Counted from the stretch's first letter, positions 16,932-25,871 are shown. The stretch is DNA of 60,624 bases from Methylophaga sp. (GCA_030148085.1 JASBUF010000091.1:1-60624); one strand, 5' to 3'. The notes: a model not told the origin generated them from the sequence alone. Made by a program: numbers and translations.

Positions 16932-17189
16932 TCAATCTTCGACTTCGTAGCGATCGGTGCCGATCATTTTCAGCACGAACACGCTGTGTGGCAGTTGCTC
17001 AAATACGGCCTCGATTTCACTGTCCATCGCATCCATTACATCACGGTATTCACCGAAGATCTGGGTGCTCAGATTATTGCGTGAAATTTTGAGTGCCGGA
17101 TTGTTTTCCAGCTTGTTGATAAAGGCCAGAATCGGCTCGACATACTGTTCGGTCAACGGGTAAAGACTGATATCTACAGATATGCGCAT
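16932..17189 (-). CDS. YkoF/MTH1187-type thiamine-binding protein
   Basis: A short 85-residue ferredoxin-like protein of the Thiamine_BP (YkoF/MTH1187) family, starting with the characteristic MRISVDISLYPL and containing ENNPALKISRNNLSTQIFGEY. Family members bind thiamine or hydroxymethylpyrimidine. It has no signal peptide, so it is cytoplasmic. It lies between the TonB receptor and pnuT, with a two-base gap or short overlap to pnuT, and is under the upstream riboswitch. It may bind incoming thiamine or assist trapping; this is inference. Confidence 0.85.
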   Translation of the reverse strand: MRISVDISLYPLTEQYVEPILAFINKLENNPALKISRNNLSTQIFGEYRDVMDAMDSEIEAVFEQLPHSVFVLKMIGTDRYEVED

Positions 17190-17214
17190 GGAAACTCCTG
17201 TCTTATGCTGTGGA

Positions 17215-19272
17215 TTAATAATCGTAACTCAGTGTCAGGCCTACAACTCGCGGATCACCAAACTGTTTGTAGGTTTGGTTTGCATAGCCGTTTCTTGGAT
17301 CGTTACCAAAGAAGAAGCCTCGGGTGTAATAATCCTTATCAAACAGGTTGCGACCCCATAAAGTGACTTTCCAGTTTTCTTTCTGGTACTGCAGACTGGC
17401 GTTATAAATCACATAAGAGCCTGATTTTGAGTTATGGCTGTTAGAGAAATAAAAATCGTCTTTACCTTCCATATTGGCACTGAATGTCCAGTGTGGTGTC
17501 AGGTAGTATTCGCCACCTAATGTGAATTGATAGTTCGGCGCATGGGCCTGACGGCGGCCTTCAATATCATTACTGCTGATATCCGGGTTTTCATACTCAT
17601 CAAACTCGGCCCGAAGCAGACCCAGCGCACCAAACAGGCGGAAATCTTGATGCATTAACCAGTCAAAATCGGCTTCCAGACCGTAGTTCTTACCGCGGGC
17701 GGCATTGGCGATAGAGTCTTCAAACTCACCGCCACCAACAAATACAGAGCTTTTGACCTGGGCGTCCCGGCGTAATGAATAAAAGGCCGCGATATTGGTA
17801 ATCAAGTTGCCATCGAGCCAGCGGGATTTAAGGCCTGCTTCAAGGCTCCACATATACTCGGTATCGAACTCACGCTTATCGTCAGGTAATGCATCGTTGT
17901 TATTAACACCACCAGACTTGTAGCCACGAGAGAGTGATGTGTAGGTGAGCTGGTCATCGTTGATTTGGTAATTCAGCCCGAGCTTGCCACCGAACAGACG
18001 CTCACTGGTATCAATATCCAGAGCATTGGAGTCCTTGTAATCGGCCTCGAAGTATTCCACCCGCAGGCCGGTGATTAAGGTAAGTTTGTCTGTCAGGTGA
18101 GTATCCAGCTGACCAAACAGGGCGGAGTTTTTTGTTTCGTAATCGTTATCGAGATTACCGAAATCCGAGTTCAAATCCAGTTCTTCATCCTGAGACAGGA
18201 AGTACACACCGACAGCCCACTCAGTAGTGTTATTGAAGATCCAGCCGTCTTCGTTTGAAAGCGCTTTTAACTCAACAGAATAGTTTTCGCGTTCACGATT
18301 AAATTCTTCAGTTGCAGCATAAGCATCGGGGTGGATGCCTGGATAAGTCCAATCCGCATCATAGCTGTAGGTCAGATCCGACTGCACATACGTCAGACTG
18401 GATTGAAGCTGCAAAGCACTGTTGGCGCGATAATCGGTTTTCAATGCAATTGCACTAGTGTGCTGACTGTCTTCACCCGGCATATCGGACAGACTGTTGC
18501 GGCTGTTGTCTAAAGTGAATGCGTCATAGCCGTTATCAATATCCAGATGCAACAGGTTCAAATCCACCGTCAGGTCGGAGTTAACCAGCCATTTGAGGTG
18601 ACCACGAGCGGTTACTTCATCTTGATCCTGAGTGTTGTCTCTGCCTAGAAAGTCATTATCCATATAGCCATCTGATTGATGACTGTAGATCGAAAAACGG
18701 CCGAGCAAAGTGTCCTCAACCAGTGGGCCACCTACAGCAACACCAACATTACGGGTGTTGTATTCGGCAATACCGGTTTCAACATGCATATCGAATTCAT
18801 TGCTTGGTTCGGTGCTGTTCATGTTGATAACGCCAGCCAACGCATTGGTGCCGTATATGGTGCCTTGAGGGCCACGTAAAATTTCGACAGATTCAATATC
18901 GAACAATGTTGCTGCACCGCCAGTACGGCTGAAATCTATACCGTCGATTAATAAACCAACAGATGGGTTAATGGGAGCTGAAAACTGACTACGCTCACCG
19001 ATACCACGTATTTGGAAATACTGGCCTCGGGCTGCGCCGCTGGACACATTGACGTTTGGTGCAAGGTTAAGCAGATCTTCGATATGCTGTGCACCGCGAG
19101 ACTCAATGATCTCACTATCTATTTGAGTCAGGCTGACAGGAGTGTCTTGGGCTTCATTCGGGCGGAAATCGGCACTGACAATCATCGCGGGTAAATTAGC
19201 AGGAGTGACTTCGGCAATCGCTGGAACAGTGAACAGGCTTGCAATTGCTGTAGCAAGAATAGAACGTGTCAT
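17215..19272 (-). CDS. TonB-dependent outer-membrane receptor, probable thiamine/TPP uptake
   Basis: A 685-residue TonB-dependent receptor. Signal peptide MTRSILATAIASLFTVPAIA; plug domain with APNVNVSSGAARGQYFQIRGIGERSQF, LLIDGIDF and the signature VEILRGPQGTIYGTNALAGVIN; then a 22-strand barrel ending in LSYDY, an aromatic end needed for outer-membrane insertion. The start at 19272 is chosen since AGGAAAG lies just upstream and the signal peptide fits; an upstream in-frame ATG at 19308 would place charged residues before it. A TPP riboswitch precedes it, so the imported ligand is most likely thiamine or a thiamine phosphate. Comparable riboswitch-controlled receptors have been called Omr. 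Confidence 0.93.
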   Translation of the reverse strand: MTRSILATAIASLFTVPAIAEVTPANLPAMIVSADFRPNEAQDTPVSLTQIDSEIIESRGAQHIEDLLNLAPNVNVSSGAARGQYFQIRGIGERSQFSAPINPSVGLLIDGIDFSRTGGAATLFDIESVEILRGPQGTIYGTNALAGVINMNSTEPSNEFDMHVETGIAEYNTRNVGVAVGGPLVEDTLLGRFSIYSHQSDGYMDNDFLGRDNTQDQDEVTARGHLKWLVNSDLTVDLNLLHLDIDNGYDAFTLDNSRNSLSDMPGEDSQHTSAIALKTDYRANSALQLQSSLTYVQSDLTYSYDADWTYPGIHPDAYAATEEFNRERENYSVELKALSNEDGWIFNNTTEWAVGVYFLSQDEELDLNSDFGNLDNDYETKNSALFGQLDTHLTDKLTLITGLRVEYFEADYKDSNALDIDTSERLFGGKLGLNYQINDDQLTYTSLSRGYKSGGVNNNDALPDDKREFDTEYMWSLEAGLKSRWLDGNLITNIAAFYSLRRDAQVKSSVFVGGGEFEDSIANAARGKNYGLEADFDWLMHQDFRLFGALGLLRAEFDEYENPDISSNDIEGRRQAHAPNYQFTLGGEYYLTPHWTFSANMEGKDDFYFSNSHNSKSGSYVIYNASLQYQKENWKVTLWGRNLFDKDYYTRGFFFGNDPRNGYANQTYKQFGDPRVVGLTLSYDY

Positions 19273-19339
19273 GGCTTTCCTTTTGGGTAATAGCGTCAGG
19301 GCAGCCACTGGTCAACAAGTAGAGGGGTACTCGTGATTC

Positions 19340-19425
19340 TGCCTATCCCTACGCCAGTATGATCTGGATCAGGTTCATCGGGTTCACTCTTTTCAGAGAT
19401 ATCTCAGGCCGAGGCCACCCCGAGG
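19340..19425 (-). promoter_or_regulatory. TPP riboswitch (THI element)
   Basis: On the minus strand the region reads TCGGGGTGGCC, then GCCTGAGATATC, then GAACCCGATGAACCTGATC and ATACTGGCGTAGGGA. These match the conserved thiamine-pyrophosphate riboswitch core: the GGGGTG helix P1/P2 junction, CTGAGA, the ACCC-TGAACCTGATC junction and the CGTAGGGA 3' strand. It sits about 70 bases before the TonB-receptor ATG on the same strand, so TPP should turn off receptor, YkoF-like and PnuT expression. The segment to the start codon includes AGGAAAG, which would be the site blocked if control is translational. Confidence 0.95.
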
Positions 19426-19512
19426 CGACAATCCTTTGAAACAACAAGACAATTCCATTTGTAATCGTGCAATAGTGTATTGAATTGAAGTGTTATTTAC
19501 TAGTGCAGCCGT

Positions 19513-19821
19513 TTAGATCACCGGGCGAATACTGCCGCGGCATTGAGGGCAAACACGGAGCTTCTTATTCAGACGCTGGGTGGGAACGCGCAGCTGTTTG
19601 CGGTCGTAACAGTTTGGACAATAAAAAGCGGGATCATTGGCAATACGGTAACAACCACTGGCTTCATCTTTTATTGGGTGAAGAGGCGTGGTCGAAGATG
19701 AGCCTTTTGTCTTTGTCAGTTGTTCGATTTCAGTTCGTAGCGCTGTAACGAGATGCTGCTCTGTTGCAGGCAGTTTGTCTGCAATCTGTTGCAGCAGTGT
19801 GTCGATGGTTTTGGCGGTCAT
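19513..19821 (-). CDS. small zinc-ribbon protein, function unknown
   Basis: A 102-residue protein with an N-terminal helical, coiled-coil-like part (MTAKTIDTLLQQIADKL through about residue 38) and a C-terminal zinc ribbon of two CxxC pairs: FYCPNCYDRK and VCPQCRGS. Such proteins are often annotated as hypothetical zinc ribbons. It lies between the thiamine operon and the MxaD-like gene, has its own short upstream region, and ends upstream of the riboswitch on the same strand. No function is assignable. Confidence 0.7.
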   Translation of the reverse strand: MTAKTIDTLLQQIADKLPATEQHLVTALRTEIEQLTKTKGSSSTTPLHPIKDEASGCYRIANDPAFYCPNCYDRKQLRVPTQRLNKKLRVCPQCRGSIRPVI

Positions 19822-19874
19822 AATAAGTTTCGGTTAAGTAAGAGTTGTCACTCTATTTTAAATAGAGGGCAATA

Positions 19875-19900
19875 AAAAAGGCACCAGAAGGTGCCTTTTT
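19875..19900 (-). terminator. rho-independent terminator after the MxaD-like gene
   Basis: AAAAAGGCACC - AGAA - GGTGCCTTTTT: perfect GGCACC/GGTGCC stem with A and T tracts on the two sides. On the minus strand, transcripts of the MxaD-like gene (ends 19921) meet it about 20 bases after the stop. The symmetric A/T tracts could also work on the plus strand, but no plus-strand gene reads into it. Confidence 0.9.
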
Positions 19901-19920
19901 CGTGAATGCAAAACCGGAAA

Positions 19921-20487
19921 TTATTTTTCCAAGCTGGCTTTCAGGCTTTCCAGCGTGCTGGTGTAAAGACCTGTGACTGCATCTTTAGCCGCATTGTCAT
20001 CCAACTCTTTGGGTGGGTGATGGTTGCCGTGGTAAGCGCGGAAGAATTTACCTTCCCAAGTCACTTTTGCACCGCCATCTACGGCAGCAACGCTGACCCA
20101 AGATTTGTATTTGCTGACAGGGAATGCTGGTACTTCATGCATTTCGCCGTGGTCGTCAACTTCACCGGATTTGCTGATGTCGGTAATTTCGTACATGTAG
20201 GTCATGGTTTCATCGTCAAACTTTTTCAGTTTTTCAGATACTGTGGCGCCGCCTTTCAGCGTCAGTGTACGTGTAGCGCCAGCGTCGTTGCCAGTGGCTT
20301 CAGTCGCTTCGATTGCAGGGATCCAAGTGTGTGCACTGTCAAAGTTTTTAACAGCATTCCAGACGGTTGCTGGATCAGCATTGATAACAACGCTTTCTTC
20401 AACAGTAATGCGTGGTGCGCCGTGAGCGAGCACCAGTGCAGGCAGCAGAGCCAAGCTCAACAGCAGGCCTTTGAGTAATTGCTTCAT
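19921..20487 (-). CDS. MxaD-like periplasmic SRPBCC-fold protein
   Basis: A 188-residue exported protein with signal peptide MKQLLKGLLLSLALLPALVLA and a polyketide-cyclase/START (SRPBCC) domain. Key segments are ITVEESVVINADPATVWNAVKNFDSAHTWIP, then GATRTLTLKGGATVSEKLKKFDDETMTYMYEI. It resembles MxaD, a periplasmic protein of methylotrophs linked to methanol dehydrogenase and its cytochrome partner. Methanol dehydrogenase genes are not in the window, so the exact role is open and another SRPBCC protein cannot be excluded. Followed by a strong terminator and divergent from nothing: it is a single-gene unit downstream of cysB. Confidence 0.75.
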   Translation of the reverse strand: MKQLLKGLLLSLALLPALVLAHGAPRITVEESVVINADPATVWNAVKNFDSAHTWIPAIEATEATGNDAGATRTLTLKGGATVSEKLKKFDDETMTYMYEITDISKSGEVDDHGEMHEVPAFPVSKYKSWVSVAAVDGGAKVTWEGKFFRAYHGNHHPPKELDDNAAKDAVTGLYTSTLESLKASLEK

Positions 20488-20586
20488 GGTTAATCCTAAA
20501 TTTCTATAGTAATTATGATGTGTGCTGAGTAGTCAGCAGCGGGACAACTTAACAGCTTTTGTCCCTAGCGACAACGGGAATAACTC

Positions 20587-21507
20587 CTATAACTCAATGG
20601 CCTGCCGCACTGTTTCTTTGTCCAGATGTGATGCAAAAAATTCGATAAAAGCATACATATAGCCACGTAGATAACTGCCTTTGCGGATGCCCATATGGGT
20701 GGTGCTAGGCTGAAACAGGTGGCTGGCATCAATGGCTCTGAGTGGGGTGTCTTTGTCTTTATCAAACGCCATGCTGGCGATAATGCCGATACCCAATTCC
20801 AGTTCGACATAGGTTTTGATGACGTCGGCATCGGTCGCGGTGAACACCACATTCGGTTGTAAGCCTCTATCGGTAAAGGCGAGGTCCTGCTGGGCGCGAC
20901 CGGTAAAGCCCATGACATAGGTCAGAATCGGGTAGTCAGCAATATCCTCCAGTTTCAGGCGTTCAACCTTGAGTAATGGATGCTCAGGAGGAACGATAAT
21001 GCTACGGTTCCATTGATAGCAGGGGAGGATGGCGAGTTGCTCGAATTGCGACAGGCCTTCAGTAGCGATGGCAATATCGACTTTGCCAGTAGCAGCCATT
21101 TCACCGACCTCGGGTGGCGTGCCCTGTACCATATTCAAATGCACATTCGGGTAGTGTTCAGAGAATTGTTTGATGGCTGCCGGTAAGGCATAACGGGCCT
21201 GAGTATGCGTTGTACCTATAGATAAGGTGCCGGTCTGATCGCTGCGACTGTCTGCCGCTAATTGGCGGATATTGTCGACATCCTGCAAGACGCGTTCAGC
21301 CATTGCCAGCACTGACTCACCCACCTGAGTAATACCGGTCAGACGTTTGCCGTGGCGTTCAAAGATCTGTAGCCCCAACTCTTCTTCCAATTGCTGCACC
21401 TGATTACTGACACCAGGCTGTGATGCATGCAAGGCTTGGGCGGCGGCAGAGATGCTTAAACCTCGGCGGGCGATCTCTCTAACGTATTTGAGTTGTTGTA
21501 TCTTCAT
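20587..21507 (-). CDS. cysB: LysR-family transcriptional regulator CysB
   Basis: A 306-residue LysR protein. Its winged HTH (about 1-60) is the CysB type: MKIQQLKYVREIARRGLSIS, then AAAQALHASQPGVSNQVQQLEEELG. The effector domain carries GTLSIGTTHTQARYALP and GTPPEVGEMAATGKVDIAIATEG, matching CysB, which senses N-acetylserine and activates sulfur assimilation genes. It is divergent from the TauE-TusA-cysHDN operon, its most likely target. The C-terminus is somewhat shorter than the 324 residues of enterobacterial CysB, but all core parts are present. Confidence 0.95.
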   Translation of the reverse strand: MKIQQLKYVREIARRGLSISAAAQALHASQPGVSNQVQQLEEELGLQIFERHGKRLTGITQVGESVLAMAERVLQDVDNIRQLAADSRSDQTGTLSIGTTHTQARYALPAAIKQFSEHYPNVHLNMVQGTPPEVGEMAATGKVDIAIATEGLSQFEQLAILPCYQWNRSIIVPPEHPLLKVERLKLEDIADYPILTYVMGFTGRAQQDLAFTDRGLQPNVVFTATDADVIKTYVELELGIGIIASMAFDKDKDTPLRAIDASHLFQPSTTHMGIRKGSYLRGYMYAFIEFFASHLDKETVRQAIEL

Positions 21508-21541
21508 GGTTATATACGATTTAGTTATAACAATAGTAGAT

Positions 21542-21583
21542 AATATTCATTGATAGAATATTCCGCTTTGGTAAACTTGTCAG
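21542..21583 (-). promoter_or_regulatory. putative cysB promoter with overlapping inverted repeat
   Basis: Reading on the minus strand, CTGACA (21583 to 21578) and TATTCT (21560 to 21555) are 17 bases apart, a fair sigma-70 promoter for cysB. The -10 lies in a perfect 7-bp inverted repeat AATATTC - ATTGATA - GAATATT (21542-21562). LysR proteins usually repress their own genes through such sites, so CysB autoregulation is plausible. The site also faces the tauE-cysN operon. Confidence 0.5.
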
Positions 21584-21614
21584 CCTTTATAGTTAGGCAA
21601 GGCGTTTAAGCTGT

Positions 21615-22415
21615 ATGGAATGGGGTTTTATACTGGCGGGACTATTTGTCGGCACTATGGTCGGTATGACCGGAGTCGGGGGCGGGTCGTTGATGACGCC
21701 TATCTTGATCTTTGGTTTCTCGATCCAGCCTGCGATTGCTGTAGGTACCGACCTGTTGTTTGCCGCGATCACCAAATCTGGCGGCATCTGGGCCTATTGG
21801 CGACATGGCGTGGTCAAATGGAGCGTGGTGACGCGTCTTGCCATGGGGAGTATTCCGGCCACGTTACTCACTTTGTGGGTGATGAATGTCACAGGTATGC
21901 ATGAAGGTCAGCATAGTGAGCTGATCACTAAAGCGCTTGGTCTGGCTTTGATTCTGACTTCCAGTGCTCTATTACTGAAAGGTTGGATCGGCCGTTTGCT
22001 GCGGGCGCAGGAAGGGCATCCTGTAGTTAATGCTCTGTACAGCTTGCGTCAGGACGAAGGTCATAAAGCCTTATTTACTGTATTGACTGGTGCAGGTCTC
22101 GGTGTGATGGTGACCATTTCATCAGTCGGTGCTGGTGCGCTGGGCGCGGTGATTCTGCTGTTTTTGTATCCGAAGCTGCGCGGTGTAGAGATCGTCGCTA
22201 CCGATATAGCTCATGCGGTGCCGCTGACATTTGTCGCCGGACTTGGCCATTCTGCCGTGGGCACAGTGGACTGGTCGTTGTTATTATATCTATTGGCAGG
22301 CTCGTTGCCGGGCATCCTGATCGGTAGTCACCTTGGTGTCAGAATCTCTGACCAGGTTATGCGACCACTGCTAGCCGTGATTCTGGTGCTGGTGGGCATA
22401 AAATGTCTGTTTTAA
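21615..22415 (+). CDS. TauE/SafE-family membrane permease
   Basis: A 266-residue inner-membrane protein with about seven or eight helices, of the TauE/SafE (DUF81) sulfite/organosulfonate transporter family. It shows the N-terminal Gly-rich repeat GLFVGTMVGMTGVGGGSLMTPILI and a second copy at about 156-180 (TGAGLGVMVTISSVGAGALGAVIL). It heads the sulfate reduction operon, which favours sulfite export or anion exchange; this is contextual. It overlaps the TusA-like gene by 13 bases. Confidence 0.88.
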   Translation: MEWGFILAGLFVGTMVGMTGVGGGSLMTPILIFGFSIQPAIAVGTDLLFAAITKSGGIWAYWRHGVVKWSVVTRLAMGSIPATLLTLWVMNVTGMHEGQHSELITKALGLALILTSSALLLKGWIGRLLRAQEGHPVVNALYSLRQDEGHKALFTVLTGAGLGVMVTISSVGAGALGAVILLFLYPKLRGVEIVATDIAHAVPLTFVAGLGHSAVGTVDWSLLLYLLAGSLPGILIGSHLGVRISDQVMRPLLAVILVLVGIKCLF

Positions 22416-22636
22416 ACAGTCCAATAGATTTAACCCTCTATGGCTGCCCCATGCACTACATCAAGGCGAAGGAAGCCATCAGTCATATTGAGCTTGAACA
22501 GGATATCGAGCTCTTGGTAAATAACGGCGATGCCGTTACCCAAGTCATGAATAGTCTGAGCCAGGACGGCCAGCAATGTGAGATCACATCAGAAGATGTA
22601 CTCACCACAACAATCCGTGTGAGAAAAAAACGATGA
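22403..22636 (+). CDS. TusA/SirA-family sulfur carrier-like protein
   Basis: A 77-residue TusA-type (IscU-independent sulfur carrier) protein. The family motif normally reads CPxP; here it is YGCPMHYIKAKEAI, with the persulfide-forming Cys kept but His in place of the second Pro. The rest (LEQDIELLVNNGDAVTQVMNSL) fits the fold. It overlaps tauE and cysH by a few bases, so it is translationally coupled inside the sulfate operon. A role in moving sulfur from reduction to biosynthesis is likely but not shown. Confidence 0.85.
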   Translation: MSVLNSPIDLTLYGCPMHYIKAKEAISHIELEQDIELLVNNGDAVTQVMNSLSQDGQQCEITSEDVLTTTIRVRKKR

Positions 22637-23331
22637 CAGATATCAAACCTGCATTGGCGGCCAAGATTGACGCCGTCATCGCTGTACTCAAAGACATTGA
22701 GCAGAATTACAGCCCCGCTGTATTGGCAACCAGCTATGGTGCCGAAGATATGGTGCTGATGGATTTAATCTGCAAACATGCGCCAGGCATTGAAATCTTC
22801 ACATTGGACACTGGTCGTCTGCCGAAAGAGACCTACGAGCTGATGCAGCAGGTGCAAACCCGCTACGACAAAAAAGTGCAGGTGTATTACCCGGCTGCGG
22901 CAGAGCTTGAAACCTTCGTCACCACCAATGGCCCGAATGCCTTTTATGACAGTGTCGAAATGCGAAAACAATGCTGTGGTATTCGTAAAGTGCAACCACT
23001 GAAGCGTGCGCTCGAAGGTAAAAAAGCCTGGCTGACCGGGATGCGTCGTTCGCAGTCGGTTACCCGTGCTGAGTTGCCGGTGTCGGAGTGGGACGAAGAT
23101 CATGGTCTGCAAAAATTCAGCCCGTTGACCGACTGGTCAAACGGCAATGTCTGGGCTTACCTGCGCGCTTATGAAGTGCCGTATAACACCCTTCATGACG
23201 AAGGCTACGCCAGCATCGGTTGTGCGCCTTGTACCCGTGCGATTACCGCTGGCGAAGACATTCGTGCCGGACGCTGGTGGTGGGAAAACCCAGAAACGAA
23301 AGAATGCGGTCTGCATGTCAAATCTAAGTAA
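22633..23331 (+). CDS. cysH: APS-type adenylyl-sulfate reductase
   Basis: A 232-residue phospho/adenylyl-sulfate reductase. The [4Fe-4S] cluster Cys pairs are present: KQCCGIRK (about residues 115-119) and IGCAPCTRA (about 196-202). Cluster-containing enzymes typically use APS directly. The C-terminal KECGLH provides the nucleophilic Cys that thioredoxin reduces. TSYGAEDMVLMDLI and the RRSQSVTRAELP region bind the nucleotide. The absence of cysC in the operon agrees with APS use. It overlaps the TusA-like gene and is followed by cysD and cysN. Confidence 0.95.
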   Translation: MTDIKPALAAKIDAVIAVLKDIEQNYSPAVLATSYGAEDMVLMDLICKHAPGIEIFTLDTGRLPKETYELMQQVQTRYDKKVQVYYPAAAELETFVTTNGPNAFYDSVEMRKQCCGIRKVQPLKRALEGKKAWLTGMRRSQSVTRAELPVSEWDEDHGLQKFSPLTDWSNGNVWAYLRAYEVPYNTLHDEGYASIGCAPCTRAITAGEDIRAGRWWWENPETKECGLHVKSK

Positions 23332-23343
23332 TAGAGAACGATA

Positions 23344-24246
23344 ATGACGGAAAAACAATTAACACACCTTAAACAGCTGGAAGCAGAAAGCATCCACATC
23401 ATTCGTGAAGTGGCTGCTGAGTTTGAAAATCCGGTAATGCTGTACTCCATCGGTAAAGACTCGGCGGTAATGCTGCATCTGGCGATGAAAGCGTTTGCTC
23501 CGGGTAAACCGCCGTTTCCTCTGATGCATATTGATACCACGTGGAAATTCAAGGAAATGATCAAGTTCCGTGATGACCGTGCCAAAGAGCTGGGTCTGGA
23601 ATTGATTGTGCATACGAATCAGGAAGGTAAAGAAGCGGGTATCAACCCGTTTGATCACCCACGTTACACCGATATCATGAAAACCGACGCGCTCAAACAG
23701 GCATTGAGCAAATATGGTTTTGATGCCGCTTTCGGTGGTGCCCGTCGTGACGAAGAAAAATCACGTGCTAAAGAGCGTGTTTATTCCTTCCGAGACAAGA
23801 ACCACCGTTGGGATCCGAAAGCACAGCGTCCTGAACTGTGGAACATCTACAACAGCAAGGTCAACAAAGGCGAAAGTATCCGTGTTTTCCCGCTGTCGAA
23901 CTGGACCGAGCTGGATATCTGGCAATACATTTACTTGGAGCAGATTCCAATTGTGCCGCTGTACTACGCGGCAGAACGTCCGGTTGTCGATTACAACGGC
24001 ATGACTATCATGGTCGACGACGATCGCATGCGTATTCCGGAAGGTCAGCAGCCACGTATGGAAAAAGTCCGTTTCCGTACCTTGGGCTGTTATCCGCTGA
24101 CCGGTGCCGTCAAATCTGACGCTGACACGCTGCAGGAAATCATTCAGGAAATGTTATTAACCACGACCTCAGAACGTCAGGGCCGTGCGATTGACCACGA
24201 TCAAGCCGGGTCAATGGAGAAGAAAAAACAAGAGGGTTACTTCTAG
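23344..24246 (+). CDS. cysD: sulfate adenylyltransferase subunit 2
   Basis: The 300-residue small, ATP-sulfurylase-catalytic subunit of the CysDN pair, which makes APS from sulfate and ATP. It has the PP-loop motif [20 protein letters not shown] (about 31-50) and conserved [17 protein letters not shown]. The CysN GTPase gene follows directly, with the ATG immediately after the cysD stop. Length matches the family. Confidence 0.98.
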   Translation: MTEKQLTHLKQLEAESIHIIREVAAEFENPVMLYSIGKDSAVMLHLAMKAFAPGKPPFPLMHIDTTWKFKEMIKFRDDRAKELGLELIVHTNQEGKEAGINPFDHPRYTDIMKTDALKQALSKYGFDAAFGGARRDEEKSRAKERVYSFRDKNHRWDPKAQRPELWNIYNSKVNKGESIRVFPLSNWTELDIWQYIYLEQIPIVPLYYAAERPVVDYNGMTIMVDDDRMRIPEGQQPRMEKVRFRTLGCYPLTGAVKSDADTLQEIIQEMLLTTTSERQGRAIDHDQAGSMEKKKQEGYF

Positions 24247-25689
24247 ATGAGTACTGAAAGTTCATACCAAATAGATAGCTTGATCGCGGAAGACATCGAA
24301 GCGTATCTGAAACAGCATGAAAACAAAGAACTGCTGCGTTTTCTGACCTGCGGTAACGTGGATGACGGTAAAAGTACCCTGATTGGTCGTCTGCTGCATG
24401 ACTCGAAAATGATCTACGAAGATCAGCTTGAAGCCGTGACCCGTGACAGTGCCAAGTCCGGTACAACCGGTGAACAGGTCGATCTGGCCCTGCTGGTGGA
24501 TGGTCTGCAGGCTGAGCGTGAGCAAGGCATTACCATCGACGTGGCATACCGTTATTTCTCGACCACCAAACGTAAATTCATCATTGCTGATACACCGGGT
24601 CACGAACAGTACACCCGTAACATGGCAACTGGTGCGTCAACCTGTCAGCTGGCGGTTATCCTGATTGATGCCCGTTATGGTGTGCAAACGCAGACTCGTC
24701 GTCACAGCTTTATTGCGTCGTTATTGGGTATCAAGCACATTGTGGTTGCCATTAATAAGATGGACATCACGGATTATAGTCAGGAGGTATTCGACAAAAT
24801 CCGTAAGGATTACAGCGAATTCGCCCGCGAACTGGAAATAGAAGATATTCACTTTGTGCCAATGTCTGCTCTGGTCGGTGATAACGTCGTCAACAAGAGC
24901 GACAACATGCCGTGGTATGAAGGCGAGACGCTGATGAACATTCTTGAGAATGTCGATATCGCCGATGACCCTAACTTTGAAGATGTACGTTTCCCAGTTC
25001 AGTATGTGAATCGCCCTAATCTGAACTTCCGTGGTTACTGTGGCACATTGGCGTCAGGCATTTTGAAACCGGGCGATGCAGTCACCGTGTTGCCGTCAGG
25101 CAAGGAAAGCAAGGTTAAGTCATTGGTCACCTATGATGGTGATCTGGACCATGCAGTTCCTGGCGAAGCGATTACCGTCACCCTGCAGGACGAAGTCGAT
25201 GTCAGCCGTGGTGATATGCTGGTTCACAGCAATCATCACCAGCCGCACGTCTCCAGCCAATTCAAGGCGATGGTTGTGTGGATGACCGAGCAACCTTTGG
25301 TTTCTGCCAAGCAATACAGCATTAAGGTCGGTGTCAATGACAGCACGGGCTCTTTGAGCGGGATTGATTATCAGGTCGATGTCAACACACTGCAGAAAAA
25401 CGAAGCCACTGAGCTTAAGCTCAATGAAATCGGTCTGTGTGAGTTCGCGCTCAATAAACCAGTCGTGTTTGATACCTATAAACGTAACCGTACTACCGGT
25501 TCATTTATCATTATCGACCGTCTGACCAATGTCACCATCGGTGCTGGTATGATTACTGATGCCGTATCAGGTGCACCGCAAGTCGAAGCTACAGGCGATT
25601 TTTCTGCCTTTGAGCTGGAACTCAATGCATTGATCCGTAAGCACTTCCCACACTGGGATACCAAAGATCTGAGTCAGCTGATTAAGTAA
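24247..25689 (+). CDS. cysN: sulfate adenylyltransferase subunit 1 (GTPase)
   Basis: A 480-residue EF-Tu-like GTPase subunit of ATP sulfurylase. G1 [18 protein letters not shown]3 [14 protein letters not shown] and G4 INKMD are all present, followed by the beta-barrel domains. It ends at the size of stand-alone CysN and carries no fused APS kinase (CysC), in line with an APS-using CysH. Last gene of the operon, followed by a terminator. Confidence 0.98.
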   Translation: MSTESSYQIDSLIAEDIEAYLKQHENKELLRFLTCGNVDDGKSTLIGRLLHDSKMIYEDQLEAVTRDSAKSGTTGEQVDLALLVDGLQAEREQGITIDVAYRYFSTTKRKFIIADTPGHEQYTRNMATGASTCQLAVILIDARYGVQTQTRRHSFIASLLGIKHIVVAINKMDITDYSQEVFDKIRKDYSEFARELEIEDIHFVPMSALVGDNVVNKSDNMPWYEGETLMNILENVDIADDPNFEDVRFPVQYVNRPNLNFRGYCGTLASGILKPGDAVTVLPSGKESKVKSLVTYDGDLDHAVPGEAITVTLQDEVDVSRGDMLVHSNHHQPHVSSQFKAMVVWMTEQPLVSAKQYSIKVGVNDSTGSLSGIDYQVDVNTLQKNEATELKLNEIGLCEFALNKPVVFDTYKRNRTTGSFIIIDRLTNVTIGAGMITDAVSGAPQVEATGDFSAFELELNALIRKHFPHWDTKDLSQLIK

Positions 25690-25706
25690 TCATCACTGTC
25701 TCAAAA

Positions 25707-25743
25707 GGCCAGCCCCGGCACTCAGTCGCGGCTGGCTTTTTTT
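25707..25743 (+). terminator. rho-independent terminator of the cys operon
   Basis: GCCAGCC at 25708-25714 pairs with GGCTGGC at 25730-25736, followed by seven T residues. It is 18 bases after the cysN stop. Confidence 0.92.
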
Positions 25744-25871
25744 ATGCGCGTCTGCCCAGCTATTGCTCGCCTTTCGTTGAGCTAACCCTTCTTCATTTTC
25801 CAATTTTTCATTCAAACTTCATCGCCAATGTGTTTACTATGCTATTCAGATAAGACTAAAGGTAGCTTAAA

